NCBI GenBank assembly: GCA_022709775.1
Contig: JAKLIE010000061.1
Coordinates: 1 to 8,043 of the forward strand
DNA from: Pseudomonadota bacterium
GTDB taxonomy: Bacteria; Pseudomonadota; Gammaproteobacteria; Burkholderiales; Casimicrobiaceae
Reading direction: 5' to 3'
Length of the DNA: 8,043 nucleotides
The notes under the pieces are model-generated. The model saw only the letters and a list, made by a program, of their open reading frames with translations. It searched no databases and was not told the DNA's origin. The position numbers and the translations under genes are program-made. Below, piece by piece: positions 1 to 6,259 of the stretch; position 1 is the first letter of the stretch, and each line of letters opens with the position of its first letter.

Positions 1-14
1 TGCCGCGCGCCGGT

Positions 15-1001
15 TCAGGGTACGACCTTGACGCCGCGGACGACCTGCAGGTTCCAGGCCTTCGCGTAGTCGACGTTCGGCTTCGCGAGGCGGGTGAGCT
101 TCAGGAACTCGACGGTGGCGCGCCAGCGTGCGTCGGTCATCGTGAGCAGCCCGTCGCGCTTCGCGTCGCCGCTGTCGACGATGCCGTGCTCCCTGAGCTT
201 GCGGTGACCGAACGCGAGGAGCTCGTCGGTCATCTGCGGATTGTCCTTCCTGATGAGCGCGTTGCCGGGCGCGGGGTTCGCGAGGTAGCTCTTCCAGCCT
301 TCGGCCGACGCGAGGACGAAGCGCGCGAGCGCGTCGCGCCGCTTGTCGAGCGTGTCGCGCCGCACGACGAGCGCCTCCGAGTAGGGCGGGTAGCCATAGT
401 CGGCGAGCAGGAACACGACCGGCTTCACGCCCGCCTTCTCGATCGAGAACGGCTCGGACGTCGCGAAACCCTGCTGCGAAAGCGTCTTGTCGGCGAGGAA
501 CGGCTGCACCGAGAAGCCGTACGGCCGCTTCTGGTCGTCCGAGAAGCCGAACTGCTGGCGCAGCCACGGCCAGTACGTCGTGTTCGCCGCGGCCGCGATC
601 GCGATCGGCTTGCCCTTGAGCTGCTCGATCTTGGCGGTGCCCGGCTGCGCGATGATCACGGTCGGGTTCTTCTGGAACGTCGCCGCGATCGCGACGACCG
701 GCACGTCCTGCTCGATCGCGGAAAGGACCTGGAGGCCGTCGGCCATCGCGACGTCGATCTGGCCGGCCGCGAGCAGCTGCAGCCCGTTGACCTGGGGGCC
801 GCCCATCTTGATCGTCACGTCGAGGTCGTGTTTCCTGTAGATGCCCTCGGCGAGCGCCTGGTAGAAGCCGCCGTGCTCGGCCTGCGCGAGCCAGTCGGTC
901 GCGAAGACGATGCGGTCGGGCGCCTGCGCGTGCGCGGGCGAGAGCGCGCCGGCGGCCGCGAGCGCGGCGGCGGCGAGACGGGCGGCGAACGTGCGGATCA
1001 T
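15..1001 (-). CDS. ABC transporter substrate-binding protein, NMT1/THI5-like (SsuA/ThiY type)
   Basis: This is the periplasmic solute-binding component of an ABC importer, 328 aa from the chosen start. Residues 1-25 form a Sec signal peptide: a short basic start (MIRTFAARL), an Ala/Leu core and a likely cleavage after AHA at 25. The mature N-terminus reads IVFATDWLAQAEHGGFYQA, followed by KHDLDVTIK, a GGPQVNGLQLLAAGQIDVAM segment and a SEPFSIEKAG segment. These are typical of the NMT1/THI5-like domain found in proteins that bind thiamine-pyrimidine precursors, sulfonates, nitrate or riboflavin. The D-W-(x)n-HGGFY segment is closest in feel to pyrimidine-precursor binders, but I cannot assign the ligand. 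An ATG 21 bases upstream is in frame, but the inner ATG at 999-1001 has GGAGG six bases before it and begins a normal signal peptide, so I chose it. No permease or ATPase is visible; they could lie beyond the left edge, downstream on this strand. Family assignment is firm and substrate unknown. Confidence 0.9.
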   Translation of the reverse strand: MIRTFAARLAAAALAAAGALSPAHAQAPDRIVFATDWLAQAEHGGFYQALAEGIYRKHDLDVTIKMGGPQVNGLQLLAAGQIDVAMADGLQVLSAIEQDVPVVAIAATFQKNPTVIIAQPGTAKIEQLKGKPIAIAAAANTTYWPWLRQQFGFSDDQKRPYGFSVQPFLADKTLSQQGFATSEPFSIEKAGVKPVVFLLADYGYPPYSEALVVRRDTLDKRRDALARFVLASAEGWKSYLANPAPGNALIRKDNPQMTDELLAFGHRKLREHGIVDSGDAKRDGLLTMTDARWRATVEFLKLTRLAKPNVDYAKAWNLQVVRGVKVVP

Positions 1002-1007
1002 CGGGGG

Positions 1008-1012
1008 CCTCC
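1008..1012 (-). promoter_or_regulatory. Ribosome binding site deciding the start of the substrate-binding protein
   Basis: On the minus strand the sequence reads GGAGG, then six bases (CCCCCG), then ATG at 1001-999. This is a near-ideal Shine-Dalgarno sequence and spacing. It favours the inner start over the in-frame ATG at 1022-1020, which has no comparable site. Confidence 0.75.
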
Positions 1013-1030
1013 GGGTCGGCATGACGCGCG

Positions 1031-1036
1031 ATTATG
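1031..1036 (-). promoter_or_regulatory. Candidate -10 box for the substrate-binding protein gene
   Basis: The minus strand reads CATAAT, five of six matches to the sigma70 -10 consensus, in otherwise GC-rich DNA. Transcription would begin near 1024 and give a leader of about 22 bases that contains the GGAGG site. I could not find a convincing -35 box at 16-18 bases spacing, so this rests on the -10 box alone. Confidence 0.35.
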
Positions 1037-1155
1037 CGCGAAGCCGGAGCCGCGCGGCATCCCTCGCCGGACGGGCGGCCCGCCCCCACGCGCAGCAGGG
1101 GAAACCGGACGAACACGACGTCCGAAAACGGCGAGTCGGGCCCGGACCGCCCGGC

Positions 1156-1161
1156 TATGAT
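1156..1161 (+). promoter_or_regulatory. Candidate -10 box TATGAT, possibly giving a leaderless ada-alkA mRNA
   Basis: TATGAT matches the -10 consensus at five of six bases. A start site about seven bases downstream would fall at 1168-1169, on the preferred ATG of the Ada-AlkA gene. No good -35 box is seen near 1132-1139, which would fit a promoter needing an activator such as the methylated Ada domain. That last point is inference. No clear Shine-Dalgarno sequence lies before the ATG. Confidence 0.4.
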
Positions 1162-1168
1162 CCGTCCC

Positions 1169-2602
1169 ATGACCCTCGATACCGACGCCTGCTGGCGGGC
1201 GCTCTCCGCCCACGATGCGCGTTTCGACGGCCGGTTCTTCGTCGGCGTCGCGACGACCGGTATCTACTGCCGGCCGGTCTGCAACGTCCGCACGCCGCGT
1301 CGCGAGAACTGCCGGTATTTCGCCAGCGCCGCGGCCGCCGAGGCCAGCGGATTCCGTCCGTGCCTCCGGTGCCGTCCCGAGCTCGCGCCCGGTCACGCGG
1401 CGATCGACGCGTCGTCGCGGCTCGCGCAGGGCGCGGTCGACCTGATCGAGTCCGGGGCGATGGACGAGGGCGGCCTCGCGCGCCTCGCCGAGCGCGTCGG
1501 CGTGTCGGACCGGCACCTGCGCCGCGTGTTCGACGCCGAGTTCGGCGTCTCGCCGGTCGAGTACGCGCAGACGCACCGGCTGCTGCTCGCCAAGCGCCTC
1601 TTGACCGACACGCGGCTCCCGGTCACCGACGTCGCGCTCGCGAGCGGCTTCTCGAGCGTGCGCCGGTTCAACGCGCTGTTTCGCGAACGCTACCGGATGG
1701 CGCCGTCGAGGCTGCGCGGCGAGGCGGCGGCCGACAATGCGTCCGACTGGCTCGTGTTCGAGCTGGCCTATCGCCCGCCCTACGATTTCGACGCGATCCT
1801 CGGATTCCTGCGTGACCGCGCGATCGACGGCATCGAGTCGGCCGGCGACGCCGCGTACCTTCGCACCGTGGCGGTGACGCGCGGCGGCACGACGCACGCG
1901 GGCCGCGTCGACGTCCGCCATCATCCGCGGCGCCACGCGCTGCGCGTGTCGCTGTCGGCGTCGCTCGCGCGCGTCGTGCCCGCGGTCCTCGGCCGCGCGC
2001 GGCACGCGTTCGACCTCGCCGCGGATCCGCGCGAGATCGGGGCGACGCTCGGCGACCTCGCGCGCGGGCATCCCGGCCTGCGCGTGCCGGGCACGTTCGA
2101 CGGCTTCGAGCTGGCGGTGCGAGCGATCGTCGGGCAGCAGGTGTCGGTGAAGGCGGCGCGTACATTGCTCGGGCGTCTCGTCGCCGCGCACGGCGAAACG
2201 GCCGAGCTGCCGGGGACCGGTCCGACGAGGCTCTTCCCGAGCGCACGCGCGATCGCGGCGTTGCCGCCCGCCGATCTCGCGCGCATCGGCCTGGTCGCTG
2301 CGCGAGCGCGAGCCGTGCATGCGCTGGCATCGGCAGTCGATGCGGGCACGGTGAGCCTCGAGCCGGGCGCCGACGTGGACGCATCGATGCGGTCGCTCGT
2401 CGAGCTGCCGGGCATCGGCGACTGGACGGCGAGCTACATCGCGATGCGCGCGCTGCGCTGGCCCGACGCGTTTCCGGCCGGCGACCTCGTCGTCAAGCGC
2501 GCGCTGGGCGTCACGACCGCCGCCCGCGCGGAGATCGCCAGCGCGGCGTGGCGTCCGTGGCGCGCGTACGCGGTCATGCATCTGTGGAAGGGATCGTCAT
2601 GA
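1169..2602 (+). CDS. alkA: Ada metal-binding / AraC HTH / AlkA 3-methyladenine DNA glycosylase fusion
   Basis: This is a 477 aa cytoplasmic DNA-repair and regulatory fusion. Residues 8-75 form the Ada N-terminal zinc domain, with Cys34, Cys38, Cys65 and Cys68 in the same spacing as the four zinc Cys of E. coli Ada. The first would accept methyl from phosphotriesters and switch on DNA binding. Residues about 85-183 are an AraC-type double helix-turn-helix (ARLAERVGVSDRHLRRVF; DVALASGFSSVRRFNALFR). From about 190 to 285 lies the AlkA N-terminal domain, and from about 300 the HhH-GPD glycosylase fold, with the hairpin LPGIGDWTASY at 413-423 and catalytic Asp439 in FPAGDLVVKR. It should excise 3-methyladenine and related alkylated bases and probably autoregulates the operon. 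The Ada methyltransferase half is absent and is supplied by the next gene, which overlaps by ATGA. An ATG at 1157 would add four residues, but it lies inside the TATGAT box; starts upstream of that add non-conserved sequence. Confidence 0.93.
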   Translation: MTLDTDACWRALSAHDARFDGRFFVGVATTGIYCRPVCNVRTPRRENCRYFASAAAAEASGFRPCLRCRPELAPGHAAIDASSRLAQGAVDLIESGAMDEGGLARLAERVGVSDRHLRRVFDAEFGVSPVEYAQTHRLLLAKRLLTDTRLPVTDVALASGFSSVRRFNALFRERYRMAPSRLRGEAAADNASDWLVFELAYRPPYDFDAILGFLRDRAIDGIESAGDAAYLRTVAVTRGGTTHAGRVDVRHHPRRHALRVSLSASLARVVPAVLGRARHAFDLAADPREIGATLGDLARGHPGLRVPGTFDGFELAVRAIVGQQVSVKAARTLLGRLVAAHGETAELPGTGPTRLFPSARAIAALPPADLARIGLVAARARAVHALASAVDAGTVSLEPGADVDASMRSLVELPGIGDWTASYIAMRALRWPDAFPAGDLVVKRALGVTTAARAEIASAAWRPWRAYAVMHLWKGSS

Positions 2603-3135
2603 ACGAAATCGTCAGGTGGTGCCGCATCGAGACTCCGCTCGGGACCGTTCGCATCGCCGCGCGCGGCGATGCGATAGCGGGGCTCTGGTTCGATGGACAG
2701 AAGTACGACGCGGTGGCCGACGACGCATGGCGCGAGTCGCCGGGCGATCCGATGCTGCGCGATGCCGTGCGCCAGCTCCGCGAGTACTTCAAGGGACGGC
2801 GCGAGCGCTTCGACCTCCCGCTCGCGCCGGAGGGCACGACCTTTCAGAGGGGCGTGTGGCGCGCGATCGCGAAAGTGCCCGCGGGCAGGACCGCGTCGTA
2901 CGGCGACCTCGCTCGGCGGATCGGGCGGCCGTCGTCGGTGCGCGCCGTCGGCGCGGCGGTGGGGCGCAACCCGCTGTCGGTCGTCGTGCCTTGCCACCGG
3001 ATCGTCGGGTCCGACGGCTCGCTCACCGGCTACGCGGGCGGGCTCGCGCGCAAGCGTGCGCTGCTCGCGCTCGAGCGCGTGGAGATCGACCCGGCGCGCG
3101 ATGCGATCGCCGCGAGGCGTGCGGGCGCCCCGTGA
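2599..3135 (+). CDS. ogt: Methylated-DNA--[protein]-cysteine S-methyltransferase (Ogt/MGMT family)
   Basis: This is a 178 aa suicide repair protein that transfers alkyl groups from O6-alkylguanine (and O4-alkylthymine) in DNA to its own cysteine. The active-site motif PCHRIV is present, with acceptor Cys132. Also visible are the DNA-binding helix around RAVGAAVGRNPL (Arg115, the likely base-flipping 'finger'; Asn124, hinge), Tyr101 in ASYGDLA, and the C-terminal GYAGGLARKRALLALE. The N-terminal ribonuclease-like domain is short, which fits the usual Ogt length of about 160-180 aa. The start is ATG at 2599, which overlaps the TGA of the preceding Ada-AlkA gene and has GGAAGGGA at 2586-2593 as ribosome binding site, so translation is probably coupled. 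An in-frame ATG 51 bases upstream lies within the preceding gene and is not needed. Function is firm from the motif. Confidence 0.95.
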   Translation: MNEIVRWCRIETPLGTVRIAARGDAIAGLWFDGQKYDAVADDAWRESPGDPMLRDAVRQLREYFKGRRERFDLPLAPEGTTFQRGVWRAIAKVPAGRTASYGDLARRIGRPSSVRAVGAAVGRNPLSVVVPCHRIVGSDGSLTGYAGGLARKRALLALERVEIDPARDAIAARRAGAP

Positions 3136-4028
3136 GTGCGATGCGTTCGTCCGACCTCGTCCGGCTGCTCGCGCTCGCCGTGATCTGGAGCGCGTCGTTC
3201 GTCTTCATCCGCGTGCTGGCGCCGCCGCTCGGGCCCGTGTGGACGGCGACGCTGCGCGTGCTCGTCGCCGGCATCGCGCTCGTCGGCTGGTTCGCCGCGA
3301 CCGGCTTCGACGCGGATGTGCGGCGGCACGGGCGCGCGTACCTGTTCGTCGGTCTCGTCAATTCGGCCGCGCCGTTCCTGCTGTTCTCGTGGGCGGCGCT
3401 GACGCTACCGGCCTCGTACCTCGTGATCTTCAATGCGGCGGCGCCGATGTTCACGGCGATCGCCGCGGCCGCCTGGCTCGGGGAGCGTCTGTCCGGCGCG
3501 AAAGTCGCGGGGCTCGCGGTCGGCGCCGCGGGTGTCGCGCTGGTGAGCCGCGCGGGTCCGCTGGAACCGACGCCTCCAGTCGTCGCGGCGGTGGCCGCCA
3601 GCCTCGCGGGCGCGCTCTGCTATGCGCTCGCGGGCGTGTGGCTCAAGCGCCATGGCGCCGGGCTGAAGCCGATGGCGATCGCCGGATGGAGCCAGCTCGG
3701 TGCGGGAGCGGTGCTGCTCCCGGTCGCTGCGGCGACGCCGATGCCGGGGCCGGTTACGCCGGCGATCGTCGCGAATCTCCTCGCGCTCGCGCTGCTGTGC
3801 AGCGGCGTGGCCTACCTGCTCTACTACCGGCTCATCAGCGACGTCGGACCGACGCGCGCGATGACGGTGACGTTCCTGATGCCTGCGCTGGGCATGCTGT
3901 GGGGTGTGCTGTTCCTCGGCGAGACCGTGAACGCGACCATGTTCGCCGGCGCCGCGCTCGTGGTCGGCGGGACCGCCGCCGTGCTGCGGCCGCCTCGACC
4001 CGCGCCGAAGCTCGGACTGCGCCGCTGA
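3132..4028 (+). CDS. EamA-family (DMT superfamily) inner-membrane transporter
   Basis: This is a 298 aa integral membrane protein with about ten hydrophobic segments in two repeats, the standard architecture of two EamA domains. The first repeat runs roughly from residue 9 to 140 (first helix LLALAVIWSASFVFIRVL; later ASYLVIFNAAAPMFTAIAA followed by WLGERLS). The second runs from about 150 to 288, with GPTRAMTVTFLMPALGMLWG and then LFLGETV in the matching place. The paired ERLS and GETV segments after the fourth helix of each half are typical of the family. Substrates in this family are metabolites or amino acids, usually exported; none can be named here. GTG at 3132 overlaps the Ogt stop (GTGA) and is preceded by GAGG at 3114-3117. 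ATG at 3141 is an alternative that removes three residues. Its place as third gene of a DNA-alkylation repair operon is not explained by its family. Confidence 0.9.
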   Translation: MSAMRSSDLVRLLALAVIWSASFVFIRVLAPPLGPVWTATLRVLVAGIALVGWFAATGFDADVRRHGRAYLFVGLVNSAAPFLLFSWAALTLPASYLVIFNAAAPMFTAIAAAAWLGERLSGAKVAGLAVGAAGVALVSRAGPLEPTPPVVAAVAASLAGALCYALAGVWLKRHGAGLKPMAIAGWSQLGAGAVLLPVAAATPMPGPVTPAIVANLLALALLCSGVAYLLYYRLISDVGPTRAMTVTFLMPALGMLWGVLFLGETVNATMFAGAALVVGGTAAVLRPPRPAPKLGLRR

Positions 4029-4068
4029 CGGTCGGCCGGAACCTGCGGCGAAAGCCGACGATCGACGC

Positions 4069-4097
4069 TTGCCCGCCGGCGCGCGCCCGTTCATAGT
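4069..4097 (+). promoter_or_regulatory. Candidate sigma70 promoter for the hydrolase-TPR operon
   Basis: TTGCCC at 4069-4074 (four of six to TTGACA) is followed after exactly 17 bases by CATAGT at 4092-4097 (four of six to TATAAT). It lies in the 135-base gap after the EamA gene and would start transcription near 4104, about 60 bases before the hydrolase ATG. I see no terminator with a T-run between the EamA stop and this site, so read-through from the upstream operon is possible. Confidence 0.4.
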
Positions 4098-4163
4098 CGG
4101 GGGTGCGTCGCGGCCGCCGATCGGCGAAGCGCGGGCGCGGCCGAAACCTTCCCCGACGTCCCG

Positions 4164-5087
4164 ATGCTCCTCGATCCTGGCGTTGCCGACTACCTCGCGC
4201 GCGTCGCGGCCGCGGTACCGCCGCTCGCCGAGCCGACGCCCGCCGCACGCCGCAATCGGATGGAGCTGATCGCGCGACGCTTCCCCGCGCCGGAAGACAC
4301 GGTTGCGCGCGGCGACGCGTGGATCGCGCTGCATGGCCGGGAACTGGCTGTTCGGATCTACCGGCCGCGCGAAGGCGTCCTGCCGGCAATCGTCTATCTG
4401 CACGGCGGCGGCTGGGTCGCGGGCAGTCTCGCGACTCACGACGGCGCGTGCGCCGCGCTCGCACAGGACGCCGACGCGGTGGTGGCGAGCGTCCACTACC
4501 GCCGCGCGCCCGAAAGCCCGTTCCCCGCGCCGAACGACGACGCGTACGCGGCGCTCGCATGGGTCGCGGAGCACGCCGACGCGCTGGCGGTCGACCGCAC
4601 GCGCATTGCCGTCGCCGGCGACAGCGCGGGAGCGCACCTCGCGGTCGGCTGCGCGATCGAGGCGCGCGATCGCGGCGGACCCGCGATCGCGCTTCAGCTC
4701 CTGATCTATCCGGTCGTCGAGCCGGCGTTCGACACGCCGAGCTATCTCGCCCACGCGTCGTCGCCGACGCTGACGCGCGACGACATGATCTGGTACTGGC
4801 GCCAGTACTTGCCGGAAGGTGCGGACGACGGGAGCGCGCGCGCGGTGCCGACCCGCGATTCGCTGGCGGGCCTGCCCCGCGCGCACGTCGTCGTCGCAGG
4901 GCTCGACCCGCTGCGCGACGAGGGCGTGGCGCTCGCATCCCGATTCGCGAAGGCGGGCGTCGCTTCGACCCTTGCCGAGGCGCCGTCGCTGCCGCACGGC
5001 TTCCTTCGCGCCGGGCCGTACGCGGCGGCCGCACGTTCCGCTCAGGCCGCGCTGGGCGCTGCGGCACGCGCCGCACTGCACGGGTGA
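4164..5087 (+). CDS. Alpha/beta hydrolase, HSL family (family IV carboxylesterase/lipase)
   Basis: This is a 307 aa soluble esterase-like protein without a signal peptide. The hormone-sensitive-lipase hallmarks are all present. The oxyanion-hole motif HGGGW lies at 80-84, and HYRRAPE at 111-117 follows the next strand. The nucleophile elbow GDSAGAHL has Ser154. Asp248 in GLDPLRDEG and His278 in LPHGF complete the triad. The N-terminal 40 residues or so form the cap region usual in this family. Members hydrolyse short- to medium-chain acyl esters; the natural substrate cannot be read from sequence. The start ATG at 4164 has no clear ribosome binding site, but no better start lies between the previous stop and the conserved domain, and the length fits the family (about 300-320 aa). 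The next gene starts four bases after the stop, so the two are probably co-transcribed. Confidence 0.93.
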   Translation: MLLDPGVADYLARVAAAVPPLAEPTPAARRNRMELIARRFPAPEDTVARGDAWIALHGRELAVRIYRPREGVLPAIVYLHGGGWVAGSLATHDGACAALAQDADAVVASVHYRRAPESPFPAPNDDAYAALAWVAEHADALAVDRTRIAVAGDSAGAHLAVGCAIEARDRGGPAIALQLLIYPVVEPAFDTPSYLAHASSPTLTRDDMIWYWRQYLPEGADDGSARAVPTRDSLAGLPRAHVVVAGLDPLRDEGVALASRFAKAGVASTLAEAPSLPHGFLRAGPYAAAARSAQAALGAAARAALHG

Positions 5088-5091
5088 CCCG

Positions 5092-5994
5092 ATGGCCGAT
5101 CCCGACCGCCCCCCGCCGAAGCTCTCGTCGCCGCCGCGCGAGCCGACGTCGCCCTCCGATCCGACCGGCATCGACGACGGCAAGGGCGGCATCGCGCTCG
5201 GCACGCGGCGCCCGGCGCTGCGCGCGACCGCGTGGCTCGCCCTCTTCGTCGTGCTGGTCGCGATCGCGGCGCTCGCCTGGCGGACGATGGAGCGCAAGGC
5301 GGTCGAGCGGACCTACGCCGAGGGCGTGCGGGCGCTCGCGGAGGGCCGCCCCGGGGACGCACGGGCCGCGTTCGACCGCGCGATCGCGAAGCGGCCCGAG
5401 TGGGGTGCGGCGTGGAGGCAGCGCGGCTTCGCGGCGGGCAAGCCCGCCGACGCCATCGCCGACTTCGGCCGGGCGATCGCGCTCGACGGCAGCGATGCCG
5501 ACGCGTACGCGGCGCGCGGCCGCGCGTGGATGCAGGCGCAGGAGCCGGCAAGGGCGATCGGTGATTTCGACCGGGCGCTTTCGATCGCGGTGTCCAGCGG
5601 CACCGACCCGGCGACCGTCGCGTCCTGGCGCGCGGAGCGGGCCGCGGCCCGAGTCGCGGCGGGGGACTTCGCGGCCGCGCTGGACGACTGGAGGAAGGTG
5701 GTCGCGGCGCGCGGCGCACCGGAGGATCACCGCAACCTCGCGGCGGCGCTGGCGGCGGGCGGCGACTGGCATGCCGCGCACGATGCCTACGATCGCGCCA
5801 TCGCTGCCTCACCCCAGCCGGAGTGGCTCGGCGAGCGCGCGCTTGTGCTGATCGAGCTCGGCGACGACGAGGCGGCAGGCGCCGACCTCGAGCGCTGCGC
5901 GCGAGCCGATCCTTCGTGCACCCAGCGTTTCGGCGCGCTCGCCGGACAGCGCGCGCGGGACCTCGGGCGTGTGCCCCCTGCGGGAGCGCTCTAG
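5092..5994 (+). CDS. Membrane-anchored tetratricopeptide-repeat protein
   Basis: This is a 300 aa protein of unknown specific role. Residues 1-42 are polar and proline-rich (probably disordered). Residues about 43-63 form one transmembrane helix (WLALFVVLVAIAALAW). From about 71 to 275 there are six TPR-like units with the pattern of small residues and a final AxxxFxxAI/L: GDARAAFDRAIA, ADAIADFGRAIAL, ARAIGDFDRALSI, AAALDDWRKVV, HAAHDAYDRAIA and EAAGADLERCARADP. Basic residues lie on both sides of the helix, so the side on which the TPR part sits is uncertain; periplasmic is a guess. TPR arrays bind protein partners and no enzyme motif is visible. The ATG follows the hydrolase stop by four bases, with GGGTGA just before, suggesting coupling. 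Its TAG stop shares two bases with the terminal repeat of the following structured element, so the present C-terminus may have been set by that element. Confidence 0.82.
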   Translation: MADPDRPPPKLSSPPREPTSPSDPTGIDDGKGGIALGTRRPALRATAWLALFVVLVAIAALAWRTMERKAVERTYAEGVRALAEGRPGDARAAFDRAIAKRPEWGAAWRQRGFAAGKPADAIADFGRAIALDGSDADAYAARGRAWMQAQEPARAIGDFDRALSIAVSSGTDPATVASWRAERAAARVAAGDFAAALDDWRKVVAARGAPEDHRNLAAALAAGGDWHAAHDAYDRAIAASPQPEWLGERALVLIELGDDEAAGADLERCARADPSCTQRFGALAGQRARDLGRVPPAGAL

Positions 5995-6016
5995 GGCCTG
6001 TTAGCGCCATCGGGGC
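5993..6016 (+). repeat. Left terminal inverted repeat of the structured element
   Basis: The 24 bases beginning AGGGCCTGTTAGCGC are the reverse complement of 6236-6259 with only two non-Watson-Crick positions (6008 and 6015). The first two bases also form the end of the TAG stop of the TPR gene. I see no clear direct duplication flanking the two ends. Confidence 0.85.
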
Positions 6017-6235
6017 ACTCGCGCCGGTGCCGCGCCGGCCGCAGGGCCAGGCGCGAGTCGGCCGTGTGCTTCCAGCACACCACAAGCGAGCGACAACGCC
6101 ATGCGGCCAGCGCGGCACCGGCCCTCCGGGTGATCTCGGGAAACGGCCGCCCTCGGCGTTGCACGTCCTCGCAGTAGGCCGGCTACTGCTTGCGGAGTGC
6201 GCCTTGATGGCGGCCGTTTCCCGAGTCACGCGATC

Positions 6236-6259
6236 GTCCCGATAGCGCTAACAGGCCCT
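6236..6259 (-). repeat. Right terminal inverted repeat of the structured element
   Basis: This is the mate of the left terminal repeat, ending GCGCTAACAGGCCCT. Read on the minus strand it starts AGGGCCTGTTAGCGCTATCGG against AGGGCCTGTTAGCGCCATCGG on the left, a single difference in the first 21 bases. Confidence 0.85.

Larger units (their letters stand above)
1002..1168. other. Divergent intergenic region
   Basis: These 167 bases separate the minus-strand binding-protein gene from the plus-strand alkylation-repair operon and hold both candidate -10 boxes. A short inverted repeat, CGGAC (1106-1110) and GTCCG (1120-1124) with nine bases between, is the only other symmetry I see. I find no clear copy of the E. 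coli Ada box (AAT and GCAA half-motifs). Confidence 0.6.
5993..6259 (-). ncRNA. Structured repeat-like element; candidate small RNA (possibly Betaproteobacteria toxic small RNA-like)
   Basis: This 267-base non-coding element is nearly completely self-complementary. The outer stem pairs 5993-6022 with 6230-6259 (26 of 30 Watson-Crick positions). Arm 1 pairs 6023-6043 with 6102-6122 (20 of 21) and contains a perfect 7-bp hairpin, 6064-6070/6074-6080. Arm 2 pairs 6135-6151 with 6209-6225 (17 of 17) and contains a 7-bp hairpin, 6171-6177/6183-6189, on short helices 6161-6164/6197-6200 and 6166-6168/6194-6196. Together they form a three-way junction. Of four imperfect pairs that can wobble, three become G.U on the minus strand (6008/6244, 6017/6235, 6036/6109) and one on the plus strand (6015/6237), so I place it tentatively on minus. 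The ends read GGGCCTGTTAGCGC and its reverse complement, as in repeats of betaproteobacterial genomes. The link to an Rfam toxic small RNA family is from memory and untested. A non-autonomous mobile element with the same shape is the main alternative. Structure confidence is high; function is unknown. Confidence 0.6.

Noticed and set aside
1020..1022. Outer ATG as the start of the substrate-binding protein
   Set aside because: It would add seven residues ahead of the signal peptide and lacks a ribosome binding site, whereas the inner ATG has GGAGG at ideal spacing.
1106..1124. Inverted repeat CGGAC-N9-GTCCG in the divergent region as a regulator site
   Set aside because: Five-base arms are common by chance in DNA this GC-rich, and the repeat does not resemble an Ada box. 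It is mentioned in the region note but not called an operator.
998..2581. Long open frame on the minus strand opposite the Ada-AlkA gene (about 527 codons)
   Set aside because: Its product is a low-complexity Arg/Ala/Asp-rich sequence without recognisable domains, as expected for the antisense frame of GC-rich coding DNA; the plus strand carries a fully motif-supported gene.
4031..4059. Possible terminator hairpin after the EamA gene (GTCGGC pairs with GCCGAC)
   Set aside because: The stem is only six base pairs with a 17-base loop and no T-run follows, so it does not meet the usual form of an intrinsic terminator.
3405..5781. Long minus-strand open frames opposite the EamA, hydrolase and TPR genes
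   Set aside because: Arg-rich products without domains or plausible starts. They span several well-supported plus-strand genes and the gap between them, so they are shadow frames.
5823..6245. Plus-strand frame running through the structured element (about 140 codons)
   Set aside because: Its first half is an out-of-frame reading of the TPR gene and its second half covers the inverted-repeat element; the product has no recognisable feature.
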